From contig JAERSO010000163.1 of assembly GCA_016845585.1 (NCBI GenBank), positions 1 to 40,348 on the forward strand: a DNA stretch of 40,348 bases, written 5' to 3'. The DNA is from Acidimicrobiaceae bacterium (lineage in GTDB: Bacteria > Actinomycetota > Acidimicrobiia > Acidimicrobiales > Aldehydirespiratoraceae). The position numbers and the translations under genes are program-made. Below are positions 33,563 through 40,348 of the stretch, one piece after another (positions within the stretch are counted from its first letter, which is position 1; every line of letters begins with the position of its first letter). The notes under the pieces are model-generated. The model was given only the letters and a program-made list of their open reading frames with translations, made no database searches and had not been told where the DNA came from.

Positions 33563-35080
33563 ATGGGTCGCCGGCGTCGAGAACGAACGAGGCAGCGGCC
33601 CGCGGTGTCGACCGACCACCACCGGAATCTGATCAACCCCTTCCAGCCCCTTCGGGTGCTTTCGGACGACCAGACCGCGCACATCCACGGTCAGGCCGTT
33701 CGGTACCTCGCCGACGAGGGCATCAAGGTCCTGTTCGCCGAGGCCCGGGAGATCTTCGCTGCTGCAGGGTGTTCGGTCGGCGACGACGATGTCGTACGAC
33801 TCGACCCCGAGATCGTGCAGGATTCGCTGGCCGCAGCGCCCGAGTCCTTTCGGGTCCATGCGCGCAATCCCGAACGGAGCCTGGACATCGGTGGCCGCAA
33901 TGTCTCGCTCCTGCCGGTCGGGGGTCCACCCTTCGTCTCGGATCTCGCCGGCGGACGGCGCACCGGAACCATGGTGGATCAGGAGAACTTCCTGAAGCTC
34001 ACGCAGACGTTCGATGTGATGGCCGCCACCGCGCCGTCGGTCGAGCCGAGTGACGTGCCGATCAACATCCGTCACCTCCGCTCGGGACTGGCCACGGTGA
34101 CGTTGACCGACAAGGTGCCGTACCTCTTCACCCGTGGCCGTCGACGGGTGCGCGACAGCTTCGATCTGCTCAAGATCCTGCACGGGCTCGACACCGACGA
34201 CGAGTTCGCGCAACGCCCGACGTGTTGGGCGAACATCAACACGAACTCGCCCCGCCAACTCGATGTGCCGATGTCGATGGGCATCATCGACATGGCCCGA
34301 GCCGGTCAACCGTGCATGATGACGCCGTTCACCCTGGCCGGGGCCATGGCCCCGGTGACGCTTGCCGGGGCACTCGTTCTCCAGCACATGGAAGCGGTGG
34401 CGGCGATCACATTGTCCCAATTGGTGAGGCCGGGGACACCGGTGGTCTATGGCGCGTTCACGTCCAACGTCGACATGAAGTCGGGTTCTCCCGCTTTCGG
34501 CACTCCGGAGGCGATGAAGGGAGCGCTCGCAAGCGGCCAGCTCGCCCGCCACATCGGGGTGCCATGGCGCTCCTCGGGCTCGAGTGCGTCCAACACCCCC
34601 GACGCCCAGGGTGGCTACGAGACCATGATGAACACCTTCGGTGCATTGCTCGGTGGCGCCAATGTCATCCTGCACACGGCGGGCTGGCAAGAGGGTGGCC
34701 TCACTGCCAGCTACGAGAAGTTCATCCTCGACATCGAGATGTGTCAGATGATCGCCGAGACTCTCTCACCGGTGGTCGTCGACGATGCCGAGTTGGCACT
34801 CGATGCCATCACCGAGGTTGGGCCCGGCGGACACTTCTTCGGCACCCCGCACACGCTCGAGCGCTTCGAGACCGCCTTCTATGCGCCGCTCGTCTTCAGC
34901 CGCGCCAACTTCGAGCAATGGTCCGATGACGGCAGCCTCCGGGCCGACGAGCGGGCCACCGCGGTCTGGGAGGAGGCACTCGAGGCGTACGAACGGCCAC
35001 CGCTCGACAGCGATGTCGAGGCGGCGATGGTGGCCTTCGTCGAGCAACGAGCGGCCGAGGGGGGTGCGGCGCCGGACTGA
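33563..35080 (+). CDS. Trimethylamine methyltransferase (MttB) family protein, non-pyrrolysine
   Basis: This 505-residue protein belongs to the MttB superfamily: NPFQPLRVLSDDQTAHIHGQ, HIHGQAVRYLADEGIKVL, then GQPCMMTPFTLAGAMAPVTL, LVYGAF-like VVYGAFTSNVDMKSGSPAFG and GGYETMMNTFGALLGGANVI. The frame has no internal amber codon, so it is a non-pyrrolysine member like MtgB, which demethylates glycine betaine through a corrinoid protein. The methyl donor here is unknown and no corrinoid protein gene is adjacent. ATG at 33563 follows TACAGT (33551-33556) by 6 nt; the earlier in-frame start at 33536 is less likely. The basic N-terminus (GRRRRERTRQR) is unusual. Confidence 0.9.
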   Translation: MGRRRRERTRQRPAVSTDHHRNLINPFQPLRVLSDDQTAHIHGQAVRYLADEGIKVLFAEAREIFAAAGCSVGDDDVVRLDPEIVQDSLAAAPESFRVHARNPERSLDIGGRNVSLLPVGGPPFVSDLAGGRRTGTMVDQENFLKLTQTFDVMAATAPSVEPSDVPINIRHLRSGLATVTLTDKVPYLFTRGRRRVRDSFDLLKILHGLDTDDEFAQRPTCWANINTNSPRQLDVPMSMGIIDMARAGQPCMMTPFTLAGAMAPVTLAGALVLQHMEAVAAITLSQLVRPGTPVVYGAFTSNVDMKSGSPAFGTPEAMKGALASGQLARHIGVPWRSSGSSASNTPDAQGGYETMMNTFGALLGGANVILHTAGWQEGGLTASYEKFILDIEMCQMIAETLSPVVVDDAELALDAITEVGPGGHFFGTPHTLERFETAFYAPLVFSRANFEQWSDDGSLRADERATAVWEEALEAYERPPLDSDVEAAMVAFVEQRAAEGGAAPD

Positions 35081-35131
35081 GCGGTTCAGGACCTGCCCGG
35101 GCGTCGACCCGTGGCGGTCTACGGTCTGGGC

Positions 35132-35641
35132 ATGGATCTCCAGAAGATGCAGGCCAAGTGTGCGTCGGTCCTCGAGTCGGGGGAGACGCTCGTCGCTGCG
35201 GCCAAGGCCACGCCGCGCGGTTCCGCCTACGCGGTCATCGTCGGCGCGGCGGGTGGGGTCGCGGCGGCCGGTGTGAGCCCTGGTTTGGCCGGGGCAGGGA
35301 TGATCGCCGGCCAGAAGGCTGGGGCGGGCCCGACGGAGGAGGGCAGGGCCGAGCGTGAGGCGGCCGGCGTCGATGTCGGGACCGAGACGCAGGTGCTGCT
35401 GGCCGTGACGGCGCGCCGGGTGGCGATGATCAAGCTGTCGGCGTTCGGCAAGGCCAAGGAGGTCCTGGCATCGGTCGACCGCTCAGAGATCTCCGGGGTG
35501 ACGATGGGCGAGACCAAGCTCTTCGGCCAGACGATGGCCGAGATCGTGCTCACCCTCGGCGAGGACGCCGAGGTCGGCTTCGGCGTCGCCAGGGTTCACC
35601 GCAAGGATGGAGATTCCGTCGTGGCGGCACTGTCGATGTAG
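35132..35641 (+). CDS. Protein with PH-like domain, function unknown
   Basis: This protein has 169 residues. A short N-terminal helix (MDLQKMQAKCASVLESGETL) is followed by a Gly/Ala-rich segment (YAVIVGAAGGVAAAGVSPGL) that may insert in a membrane. A C-terminal half resembles bacterial PH-like domains: VLLAVTARRVAMIKLS, VLASVDRSEISGVTMGE and AEIVLTLGEDAEVGFGVARV. ATG at 35132 follows TACGGT (35120-35125) by 6 nt with no Shine-Dalgarno; an in-frame GTG at 35111 is less likely. The next gene starts 9 nt downstream and is probably co-transcribed. Confidence 0.75.
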   Translation: MDLQKMQAKCASVLESGETLVAAAKATPRGSAYAVIVGAAGGVAAAGVSPGLAGAGMIAGQKAGAGPTEEGRAEREAAGVDVGTETQVLLAVTARRVAMIKLSAFGKAKEVLASVDRSEISGVTMGETKLFGQTMAEIVLTLGEDAEVGFGVARVHRKDGDSVVAALSM

Positions 35642-35650
35642 AACGGCGGG

Positions 35651-36721
35651 ATGGAGTTCGGTATCTGTCTCGCATCCCGGCCAAGCGACGTCGACTATGT
35701 GGTCGAAGCCGAACGGCTCGGTTTCACGCACTGCTGGGCGGCCGACAGCCAGATGATCTGGTCCGATGTCTACGCCACACTGGCGCTGATCGCCGATCGC
35801 ACCACCACCATGCAGATCGGCACCGGTGTCGCGGTGGCTGCTACCCGACCCGCACCGGTCACCGCCGCAGCCCACGCCACGATCAATGAGCTTGCCCCTG
35901 GGCGGGTGTTCTGCGGGATCGGCACCGGCAACACCGCGATGCGGATGATGGGCCACAAGCCGATGCGCCTGGCCGAGTTCGACGACTATCTGGGGACGCT
36001 GCGGCCACTCCTGGCAGGAGAGGAGGCCGAACTCACCTTCCGTGGGCAGACGGGTCCGGTGAAGCATCTGATGCCGAACGACGGGTTCGTACGGTTCGAT
36101 GAGTCGATCCCGATCCATGTCTCGGCCTTTGGACCGAAGGCGCTGGAGATCGCTGCTCGTCGTGGCGATGGTCTGATCACTTCGGTGCCTCCGGATCCCG
36201 CAGCCGTTCGAGTCCTGCGGACCCGGCTCGAAGCGGCCGCCGAGGCCGCCGGCCGCTCCCTCGACCGGGACACCTTCCCGGTTGCGACGCTCACGACGAT
36301 GCTGGTGCTGGAGAATGGCGAGTCGCTCGAGAGCGAACGGGTGCGACGACAAACCGGCGCATTCGCCATTGCGAGTGTCCACTATCTCTACGAACAGGTC
36401 GTGCAGTTCGGCCGACGTCCGCCCGCCCACCTGGCCGAGTTCTGGGACGACTATGTCGCGCTCGTCGAACAGACGCCGGTCGAGCGTCGGCACCAGCGGA
36501 TCCATGAGGGACACAACTGCTGGGTGATCCCGGAGGAAGAACCTTTCATCACCCCTGAACTGATCAATGCCACATGCCTCGTCGGAACCCGTGGAGACCT
36601 GGTTGCCAAGATCGCAGACCTCGAGGAATCCGGGCTCGATCAGCTGGTACTGCTGCCGCCACTTGCAGAGAAGGAAGCCGTGATTCGTTCGGTTGCCGAG
36701 GAGATTCTCCCCGCGTTCTGA
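35651..36721 (+). CDS. Luciferase-like (LLM) flavin/F420-dependent oxidoreductase
   Basis: This 356-residue TIM-barrel protein begins MEFGICLASRPSDVDYVVEA with the family elements AERLGFTHCWAADSQMIW, ALIADRTTTMQIGTGVAVAA and RVFCGIGTGNTAMRMMG. Later come IPIHVSAFGPKALEIAARRG and GTRGDLVAKIADLEESGLDQ. LLM enzymes use F420 or FMN. Actinobacteria have many F420-dependent ones, but the cofactor and substrate are not evident here. There is only a weak GGCGGG before the ATG. It lies between the PH-like gene and a convergent PLP enzyme gene, 7 nt from the latter's stop. Confidence 0.9.
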   Translation: MEFGICLASRPSDVDYVVEAERLGFTHCWAADSQMIWSDVYATLALIADRTTTMQIGTGVAVAATRPAPVTAAAHATINELAPGRVFCGIGTGNTAMRMMGHKPMRLAEFDDYLGTLRPLLAGEEAELTFRGQTGPVKHLMPNDGFVRFDESIPIHVSAFGPKALEIAARRGDGLITSVPPDPAAVRVLRTRLEAAAEAAGRSLDRDTFPVATLTTMLVLENGESLESERVRRQTGAFAIASVHYLYEQVVQFGRRPPAHLAEFWDDYVALVEQTPVERRHQRIHEGHNCWVIPEEEPFITPELINATCLVGTRGDLVAKIADLEESGLDQLVLLPPLAEKEAVIRSVAEEILPAF

Positions 36722-36728
36722 ACCGGGC

Positions 36729-37691
36729 TCAGCCCGCAGTGAGGTTCGCGAATCGGGCCAGATCGACGTTGCCGCCGCTCATGGTCACCCCGACTCGCTG
36801 CCCTGCCACGTCGAGGGCGCCGTTCAGTACGGCGGCCAGGGCTGACGCTCCGCTCGGCTCGAGCACGATGTTGAGACGCCCGAACGCGAAGCGCATCGCC
36901 GCAACGATCTCTGAATCGGTGACGGTGACGATCTCGTCCACTCGGTCCTGAATCACCGCGAACGTGCGGTCGCTGCACGAGAGGGTCTGTTGCCCATCGG
37001 AGATCGTCATCGGCGTCTCGTCGAGGGTGACCCGGCGCCCCTCGGCCAGTGAACGTCGGACGTCGTCGCCTGCCTCGGGTTCGACCCCGATCACACGAAC
37101 GTCTCCGTTCGCCTTTGCCACGGTGGCGCAGCCGGAGATCAGACCGCCTCCCCCGACACAGACGACGAGCGTGTCGACCGGCTCGGAGGCGAAGAGCTCC
37201 CGCGCCAGTGTCCCTTGGCCGGCCATCACGTCCCAGGCATCGAACGGCGGGATGAGCGTTAGGCCCCGCTGGGCCGCCAGATCGTCGCCGATCTGCTCCC
37301 GGGACTCGGCGTAGCGGTCATAGCCGACGACCTCGGCGCCATAGCCGACGGCTGCGTCCCGCTTCGTCGCTGGAGCATCGTGCGGCATCACGATCACCGC
37401 AGGGATGCCGTGGAGGGCAGCGGCAAGGGCGATCGCCTGGCCGTGGTTGCCCGAGGAGAAGGTGATGACCCCTGCGGATCGGGTCGCCGCGGGCAGCGCA
37501 GCCACCGCGTTGTATGCGCCCCGGAACTTGAACGATCCGGTTCGTTGAAAGCACTCGGCTTTCAACCGAACCGTCGCCGCGGTCCGATCATCGAGGGTCC
37601 GGCTCGTGAGCTCGGGTGTGACGTGCGCGACCTCATCCAGCCGCACCGCCGCCCGCTCGATGTCGTCCATGTCCAGTTCGTTCACGGTCAC
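36729..37691 (-). CDS. PLP-dependent threonine dehydratase / serine racemase-like enzyme
   Basis: This 320-residue fold-type II PLP enzyme has the Schiff-base lysine in FQRTGSFKFRGAYNA, the phosphate loop SSGNHGQA, the GGGGLISG loop, and EPSGASALAA and MSGGNVD near the end. It has no C-terminal ACT domain, so it resembles the catabolic (TdcB-like) or racemase type rather than biosynthetic IlvA. It would deaminate threonine or serine to a 2-oxoacid. GTG at 37691 follows TACGGT (minus strand, 37698-37703) by 6 nt. Confidence 0.92.
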   Translation of the reverse strand: MTVNELDMDDIERAAVRLDEVAHVTPELTSRTLDDRTAATVRLKAECFQRTGSFKFRGAYNAVAALPAATRSAGVITFSSGNHGQAIALAAALHGIPAVIVMPHDAPATKRDAAVGYGAEVVGYDRYAESREQIGDDLAAQRGLTLIPPFDAWDVMAGQGTLARELFASEPVDTLVVCVGGGGLISGCATVAKANGDVRVIGVEPEAGDDVRRSLAEGRRVTLDETPMTISDGQQTLSCSDRTFAVIQDRVDEIVTVTDSEIVAAMRFAFGRLNIVLEPSGASALAAVLNGALDVAGQRVGVTMSGGNVDLARFANLTAG

Positions 37692-37706
37692 CGCCAGACC
37701 GTAGTT

Positions 37707-37744
37707 GGGACGCTGGTGTCAGACACCCGTCCCACTGGGGACAG
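37707..37744. repeat. Palindromic repeat element, copy upstream of the spondin_N gene
   Basis: GGGACG(CT)GGTGT pairs with ACACCCGTCCC around the loop CAG (37707-37733), with a 2-nt bulge. ACTGGGGACAG follows. The plan (GGGAC... GTCAGAC ...GTCCC then GGGGACAG) is the same as at 38920-38956. The rest of the gap to 37920 (about 175 nt) shows nothing beyond the ribosome binding site of the next gene. Confidence 0.75.
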
Positions 37745-37920
37745 ACAAGGACTGTCGATCTGGCGACACTTGGCCGAGTCATTCGGCCCTGAGCGGAACC
37801 GATGGCCCGTGAGCCGACGTTCTCTCGTGACCACACTGGTCCAGAACGGTGTCGAGTGCGGCTGCTTTTGGAGGCCACCGCACCCGACGTCGTCATTCCA
37901 ACCTCAAGGGAGAAACAACG

Positions 37921-38913
37921 ATGTTTCAATTGTACCGACGACGCGCCGCGTCGTTCTTCGTCTTCGTGCTCTTCGCTGCACTTGCGATTCCGGCCACGGC
38001 CGGGGCGAGCGGCGGAGGTGGCCATCCAGGTGAGCGCACGTATCTCATCACGATCGAGAACCTGACCGAGGGCCAGCCGTTCACGCCGCCGGTGCTCGCA
38101 ACGCATCATCGCCGGACGAGTGTGTTCGACGTCGGCAACGCCGCTTCCGCCGGCATCCAGGGCCTGGCGGAGAACGGCAACGTGCCGGGTCTGATCGCCG
38201 AACTGGAGACCGACAAGCGGGTCGACGAAATCACGGTCGCCGACGCAGCCGGTCCGGTGCTCCCCGGTGGTGAGATCACTGTCGAGATCAACTCGACTCG
38301 CCGGCACCGTCGTCTGTCGATCGCCTCGATGCTGATCTGCACCAATGATGGATTCGTGGGCCTGGACTCGCTGAAGCTGCCGAGCGCCGCCGCCGAACCG
38401 ACAGTCGCCTATCTGAACGTCTACGACGCGGGCACCGAGTCCAACACCGAAGCGTTCGCCGATCTCGTCTCGCCGTGTGGACCCCTGACCGGCGTGGACA
38501 GCGGTGGGCAGGGCACCGGCATGTCGAATCCTGCGCTCGCCGAAGGCGGTGTGGTCTCCACTCACGCTGGTGTGGTCGGCGGTGCCGACCTCGATCCGGC
38601 GATTCATGGCTTCGCCGGACTCGACGGCGCCAGGCTTCCCCGTTGGCCCGGCGAGTCAGCGACCTTCGACCTCGACGCATACGACGCCGGCAGCGAGCTC
38701 AACACCGAAGCCTTTGCCGATCTCGTCCCGCCGTGCGGTCCGCTGACGGGCGTGGACAGCGGGGGCCAGGGCACCGGCATGTCGAACCCCGCCCTCTCCG
38801 AGGATGGTGTCATCACCCCGCATGCTGGCATTGCCGGCGTCGCTGACCTCGACCACGCCCTCCACGGCTGGGACGGCACCGTCGGCTCCCTCTCGGTCAC
38901 CCGCCTCCGGTAG
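37921..38913 (+). CDS. Secreted spondin_N domain protein with internal duplication
   Basis: This protein has 330 residues. A signal peptide (about 1-29, AASFFVFVLFAALAIPATAGA) is followed by a spondin_N domain: RTYLITIENLTEGQPFTPPV, then SVFDVGNAASAGIQGLAENG and a beta-rich part. The last third consists of two near-identical units of about 65 residues: YDAGTESNTEAFADL continuing into PCGPLTGVDSGGQGTGMSNP, and YDAGSELNTEAFADL with the same continuation. They are spaced 86 residues apart, and each carries one cysteine. Bacterial spondin_N proteins are secreted and mostly uncharacterised; the domain belongs to eukaryotic extracellular matrix proteins. ATG at 37921 has GGGAG 8-9 nt upstream. Confidence 0.82.
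   Translation: MFQLYRRRAASFFVFVLFAALAIPATAGASGGGGHPGERTYLITIENLTEGQPFTPPVLATHHRRTSVFDVGNAASAGIQGLAENGNVPGLIAELETDKRVDEITVADAAGPVLPGGEITVEINSTRRHRRLSIASMLICTNDGFVGLDSLKLPSAAAEPTVAYLNVYDAGTESNTEAFADLVSPCGPLTGVDSGGQGTGMSNPALAEGGVVSTHAGVVGGADLDPAIHGFAGLDGARLPRWPGESATFDLDAYDAGSELNTEAFADLVPPCGPLTGVDSGGQGTGMSNPALSEDGVITPHAGIAGVADLDHALHGWDGTVGSLSVTRLR
38422..38875 (+). repeat. In-frame direct duplication inside the spondin_N gene
   Basis: About 195 nt starting at TACGACGCG (38422) recur from TACGACGCC (38680), a period of 258 nt. The best-kept stretch covers GGCGTGGACAGCGG, then CAGGGCACCGGCATGTCGAA. Differences are mostly synonymous, so the duplication is under coding constraint or recent. Confidence 0.85.
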
Positions 38914-38919
38914 CGAGAT

Positions 38920-38956
38920 GGGACAGGGGTCAGACCCCTGTCCCGTCGGGGGACAG
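38920..38956. repeat. Palindromic repeat element, copy downstream of the spondin_N gene
   Basis: GGGACAGGGGT (38920-38930) and ACCCCTGTCCC (38934-38944) form a perfect 11-bp stem with loop CAG, followed by GTCGGGGGACAG. It starts 6 nt after the spondin_N stop. Its plan matches the element at 37707-37744. Confidence 0.8.
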
Positions 38957-38969
38957 GTCGGTTGTCCGA

Positions 38970-39004
38970 CTATTGGGGCGGGGCTTGGTCCCCCGCCCCA
39001 ATAG
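38970..39004. terminator. Strong hairpin between spondin_N and the CxxC membrane gene
   Basis: CTATTGGGGCGGGG (38970-38983) and CCCCGCCCCAATAG (38991-39004) form a perfect 14-bp stem with loop CTTGGTC. It could terminate the spondin_N transcript or belong to the adjacent repeat. Its 3' arm overlaps TAGTGT (39002-39007), the presumed -10 of the next gene. Confidence 0.55.
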
Positions 39005-39014
39005 TGTTCTTGGC

Positions 39015-39467
39015 GTGATTCCGCAGCTTCGTGACCTGCCGCCGGCGACTTGGCTTCGAGCGATCCCGTACGCGCTCGTGGCAGCGGTGTTCATCGCGGT
39101 GCCGTCGGACATCGTCGACACCCCGTTGTTCGGGCGGCCGGTACCAATTCGGCCGATCGACTACGTGATCCTCGTCGTCACCGCGGGACTGATCGGTTTG
39201 ATCCTGGCAATCCGCGTCCCGAAGTCGGATGACTCCGAGTCCCAGGAGACCCGCACGGTCTGGGGCGGTTTCGTCTCCTTCCTCGCGGTCGGTTGTCCGG
39301 TGTGCAACCAGGCCGTCGTGGCGCTCATCGGGACGTCCGGGGCGCTTTCGTGGTGGGCTCCGGTTCAGCCGTTCGTCGGGCTCGCCGCAGTCGGACTGCT
39401 CGGTTACACGCTGCGACTCCGTTTGCGAACGTACGACCTCGACGCCTGCCCAGTGCCGGTCGGGTAG
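39015..39467 (+). CDS. Small membrane protein with CPVC motif
   Basis: This 150-residue protein has four predicted helices (about 15-30, 49-67, 86-110 and 116-135). The third contains VGCPVCNQAVVALIGTSGAL (Cys94, Cys97), and the C-terminus has Cys145. I do not recognise the family. The helix with cysteines before VALxGxSGA and a following LRLRLR is loosely reminiscent of MerT-type metal carriers, which is only a hint. GTG at 39015 follows TAGTGT by 7 nt. The frame is open to 38973, but that part is the hairpin. It is convergent with the EamA gene, 11 nt apart. Confidence 0.75.
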   Translation: MIPQLRDLPPATWLRAIPYALVAAVFIAVPSDIVDTPLFGRPVPIRPIDYVILVVTAGLIGLILAIRVPKSDDSESQETRTVWGGFVSFLAVGCPVCNQAVVALIGTSGALSWWAPVQPFVGLAAVGLLGYTLRLRLRTYDLDACPVPVG

Positions 39468-39478
39468 ACAATCGCCGG

Positions 39479-40315
39479 TCAGCCCACGCTGATCAGCGCC
39501 ACGGCGACGCTCGCGCCGAGGAGGCCGAGGGTTTGCCACCATCGCATCCGCTGGCTGCGCAGAAGCACGCCGAGGAGGACGGCGACTCCGGCGTACTGCG
39601 AGCCGATCACACTCACGATCGACAGGCTCCCGCCGGCTTGCAGTGCGAGGACGAACAGCACGACGGCGGCTGTCGCGAACAGGCCGACGACGAATGAGGT
39701 CACACGATCGGCACGATTCTCGGGAAGGATCCGTGGTCCGGTTGCCCGGGTGACCACGATCGCGAGGACCAGCGCGGTCGAACGCTGCACCAGCAGCGGG
39801 GTACCACCGGCGTCGTCGCCGATCTCGGCGAGGAGGATCAACAGGATGCCGAAGACCGCGCCGCCGAGCATGGCGATGAGGAGGCCGTCACGGGCCTCGG
39901 TCGACTCGCCCTCTTCGAATGAGGAGAGGGCGATGGCGGCCACGCCGAGAACGATGCCGACCCAGCCGAGTGTCGAAGGGTTTGTCCCGGACACCGCAAC
40001 GTCCCAGGCGATCGGCACACTCGACATCACCACCGCGGCAGCGGGCGCGGCCGAGCGCAGCGAACCACGTGAATAGGCGGCGTACAGCAACAGAATCCCC
40101 GCGCCGTTCGCCAGGCCCGCGAGTGCCCCGAACGTCAGATCTCGGGTGGACGGGTCGCCCGGCCACACCACCGCCACCACCGCCGTCATGGCTACACCGG
40201 CCACGAACAATGTCGACGTGACCTCGTTCGCCCGAGTTCGCTTGGTGACGCCGCCGGCGAGGAACTCGCCGACCGCGATCGAAACCGTCGTCAGTATCGC
40301 GAGAAGGATCGCCAC
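39479..40315 (-). CDS. EamA/DMT-superfamily transporter
   Basis: This 278-residue protein has about ten hydrophobic helices in two halves (first AILLAILTTVSIAVGEFLAG to LGWVGIVLGVAAIALSSF; second GLLIAMLGGAVFGILLILLA to TLGLLGASVAVALISVG). The half-repeat and the final short helix are typical of EamA proteins, which export metabolites or amino acids. The substrate is unknown. GTG at 40315 is the start. An imperfect TAGGTC lies 4 nt upstream. The remaining 33 nt to the window end hold nothing recognisable. Confidence 0.88.
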   Translation of the reverse strand: MAILLAILTTVSIAVGEFLAGGVTKRTRANEVTSTLFVAGVAMTAVVAVVWPGDPSTRDLTFGALAGLANGAGILLLYAAYSRGSLRSAAPAAAVVMSSVPIAWDVAVSGTNPSTLGWVGIVLGVAAIALSSFEEGESTEARDGLLIAMLGGAVFGILLILLAEIGDDAGGTPLLVQRSTALVLAIVVTRATGPRILPENRADRVTSFVVGLFATAAVVLFVLALQAGGSLSIVSVIGSQYAGVAVLLGVLLRSQRMRWWQTLGLLGASVAVALISVG

Positions 40316-40348
40316 CGATGACCTAGTGGCCGTCGGTGAGGGGGCCGG

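Noticed and set aside
33563..35080. Pyrrolysine (amber) read-through in the MttB-like gene
   Set aside because: The frame is open throughout with no in-frame TAG, so no Pyl is required.
1..40348. CRISPR arrays, insertion sequences, prophage or integrase genes
   Set aside because: I saw no regularly spaced repeats, transposase, integrase or phage structural genes; the only repeats are the short palindromes, a 14-nt triplicate and one intragenic duplication.

Overview
The window is a chromosomal segment of a high-GC actinobacterium. A BldD-type regulator, a FolP2-like dihydropteroate synthase paralogue, MacB-like transporters with very large permeases and many apparently leaderless genes all point to Actinomycetota. 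A member of the Acidimicrobiia is my best guess, but no rRNA or marker comparison is possible here. Coding density is very high and most neighbours overlap or abut. I see no phage, insertion sequence or CRISPR array.

Layout. 1-2.7 kb: tRNA-Ala(GGC), a GT-C-like membrane protein and a PAC2 protein. 2.7-3.4 kb: a thioredoxin/TPR (CnoX-like) protein. 3.5-11.2 kb: a four-gene ABC operon of two giant FtsX-type permeases and two LolD/MacB-type ATPases, the first with an AbrB-like tail. 11.2-12.0 kb: an SDR. 12.1-16.4 kb: comEA-comEC, folP2-like and holA. 16.4-18.7 kb: rpsT (minus) divergent from lepA. 18.7-19.3 kb: a little island of three short related ORFs. 19.3-22.1 kb: hrcA-dnaJ-rsmE. 22.1-22.8 kb: a bldD homologue. 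22.8-24.6 kb: a translationally coupled pseudokinase/FG-GAP-like protein and LysM protein. 24.7-27.5 kb: DUF512 radical-SAM-like protein and der. 27.5-28.9 kb: a PP2C/SpoIIE-type phosphatase and a zinc-ribbon membrane peptide. 28.9-31.6 kb: an AcrB-like RND protein. Then come tRNA-Pro(GGG) with a terminator, and a split Aer-like pair (PAS protein plus soluble chemoreceptor). 33.5-37.7 kb: an MttB-like methyltransferase, a PH-like protein, a luciferase-family oxidoreductase and a threonine dehydratase-like PLP enzyme. 37.9-38.9 kb: a secreted spondin_N protein bracketed by two copies of a palindromic repeat. The window ends with a small CxxC membrane protein and an EamA transporter.

How the genes work together. 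Housekeeping functions dominate: DNA uptake, replication clamp loading, translation, ribosome assembly, chaperones. Signalling is the second theme. The BldD homologue keeps the complete RXD-X8-RXXD c-di-GMP signature and has a near-consensus BldD box over its own promoter. The pseudokinase, PP2C phosphatase and split aerotaxis receptor add further sensory capacity. A recurring start-site pattern, TANNNT placed 5-8 nt before ATG/GTG with no Shine-Dalgarno, is seen at most transcription-unit heads and was used to choose starts. Distal genes instead use overlaps or Shine-Dalgarno sequences.

The best candidates for undescribed biology are the three-member small-ORF island, the pseudokinase/LysM pair, the AbrB-like extension on the ABC ATPase, and the repeat-flanked spondin_N gene.
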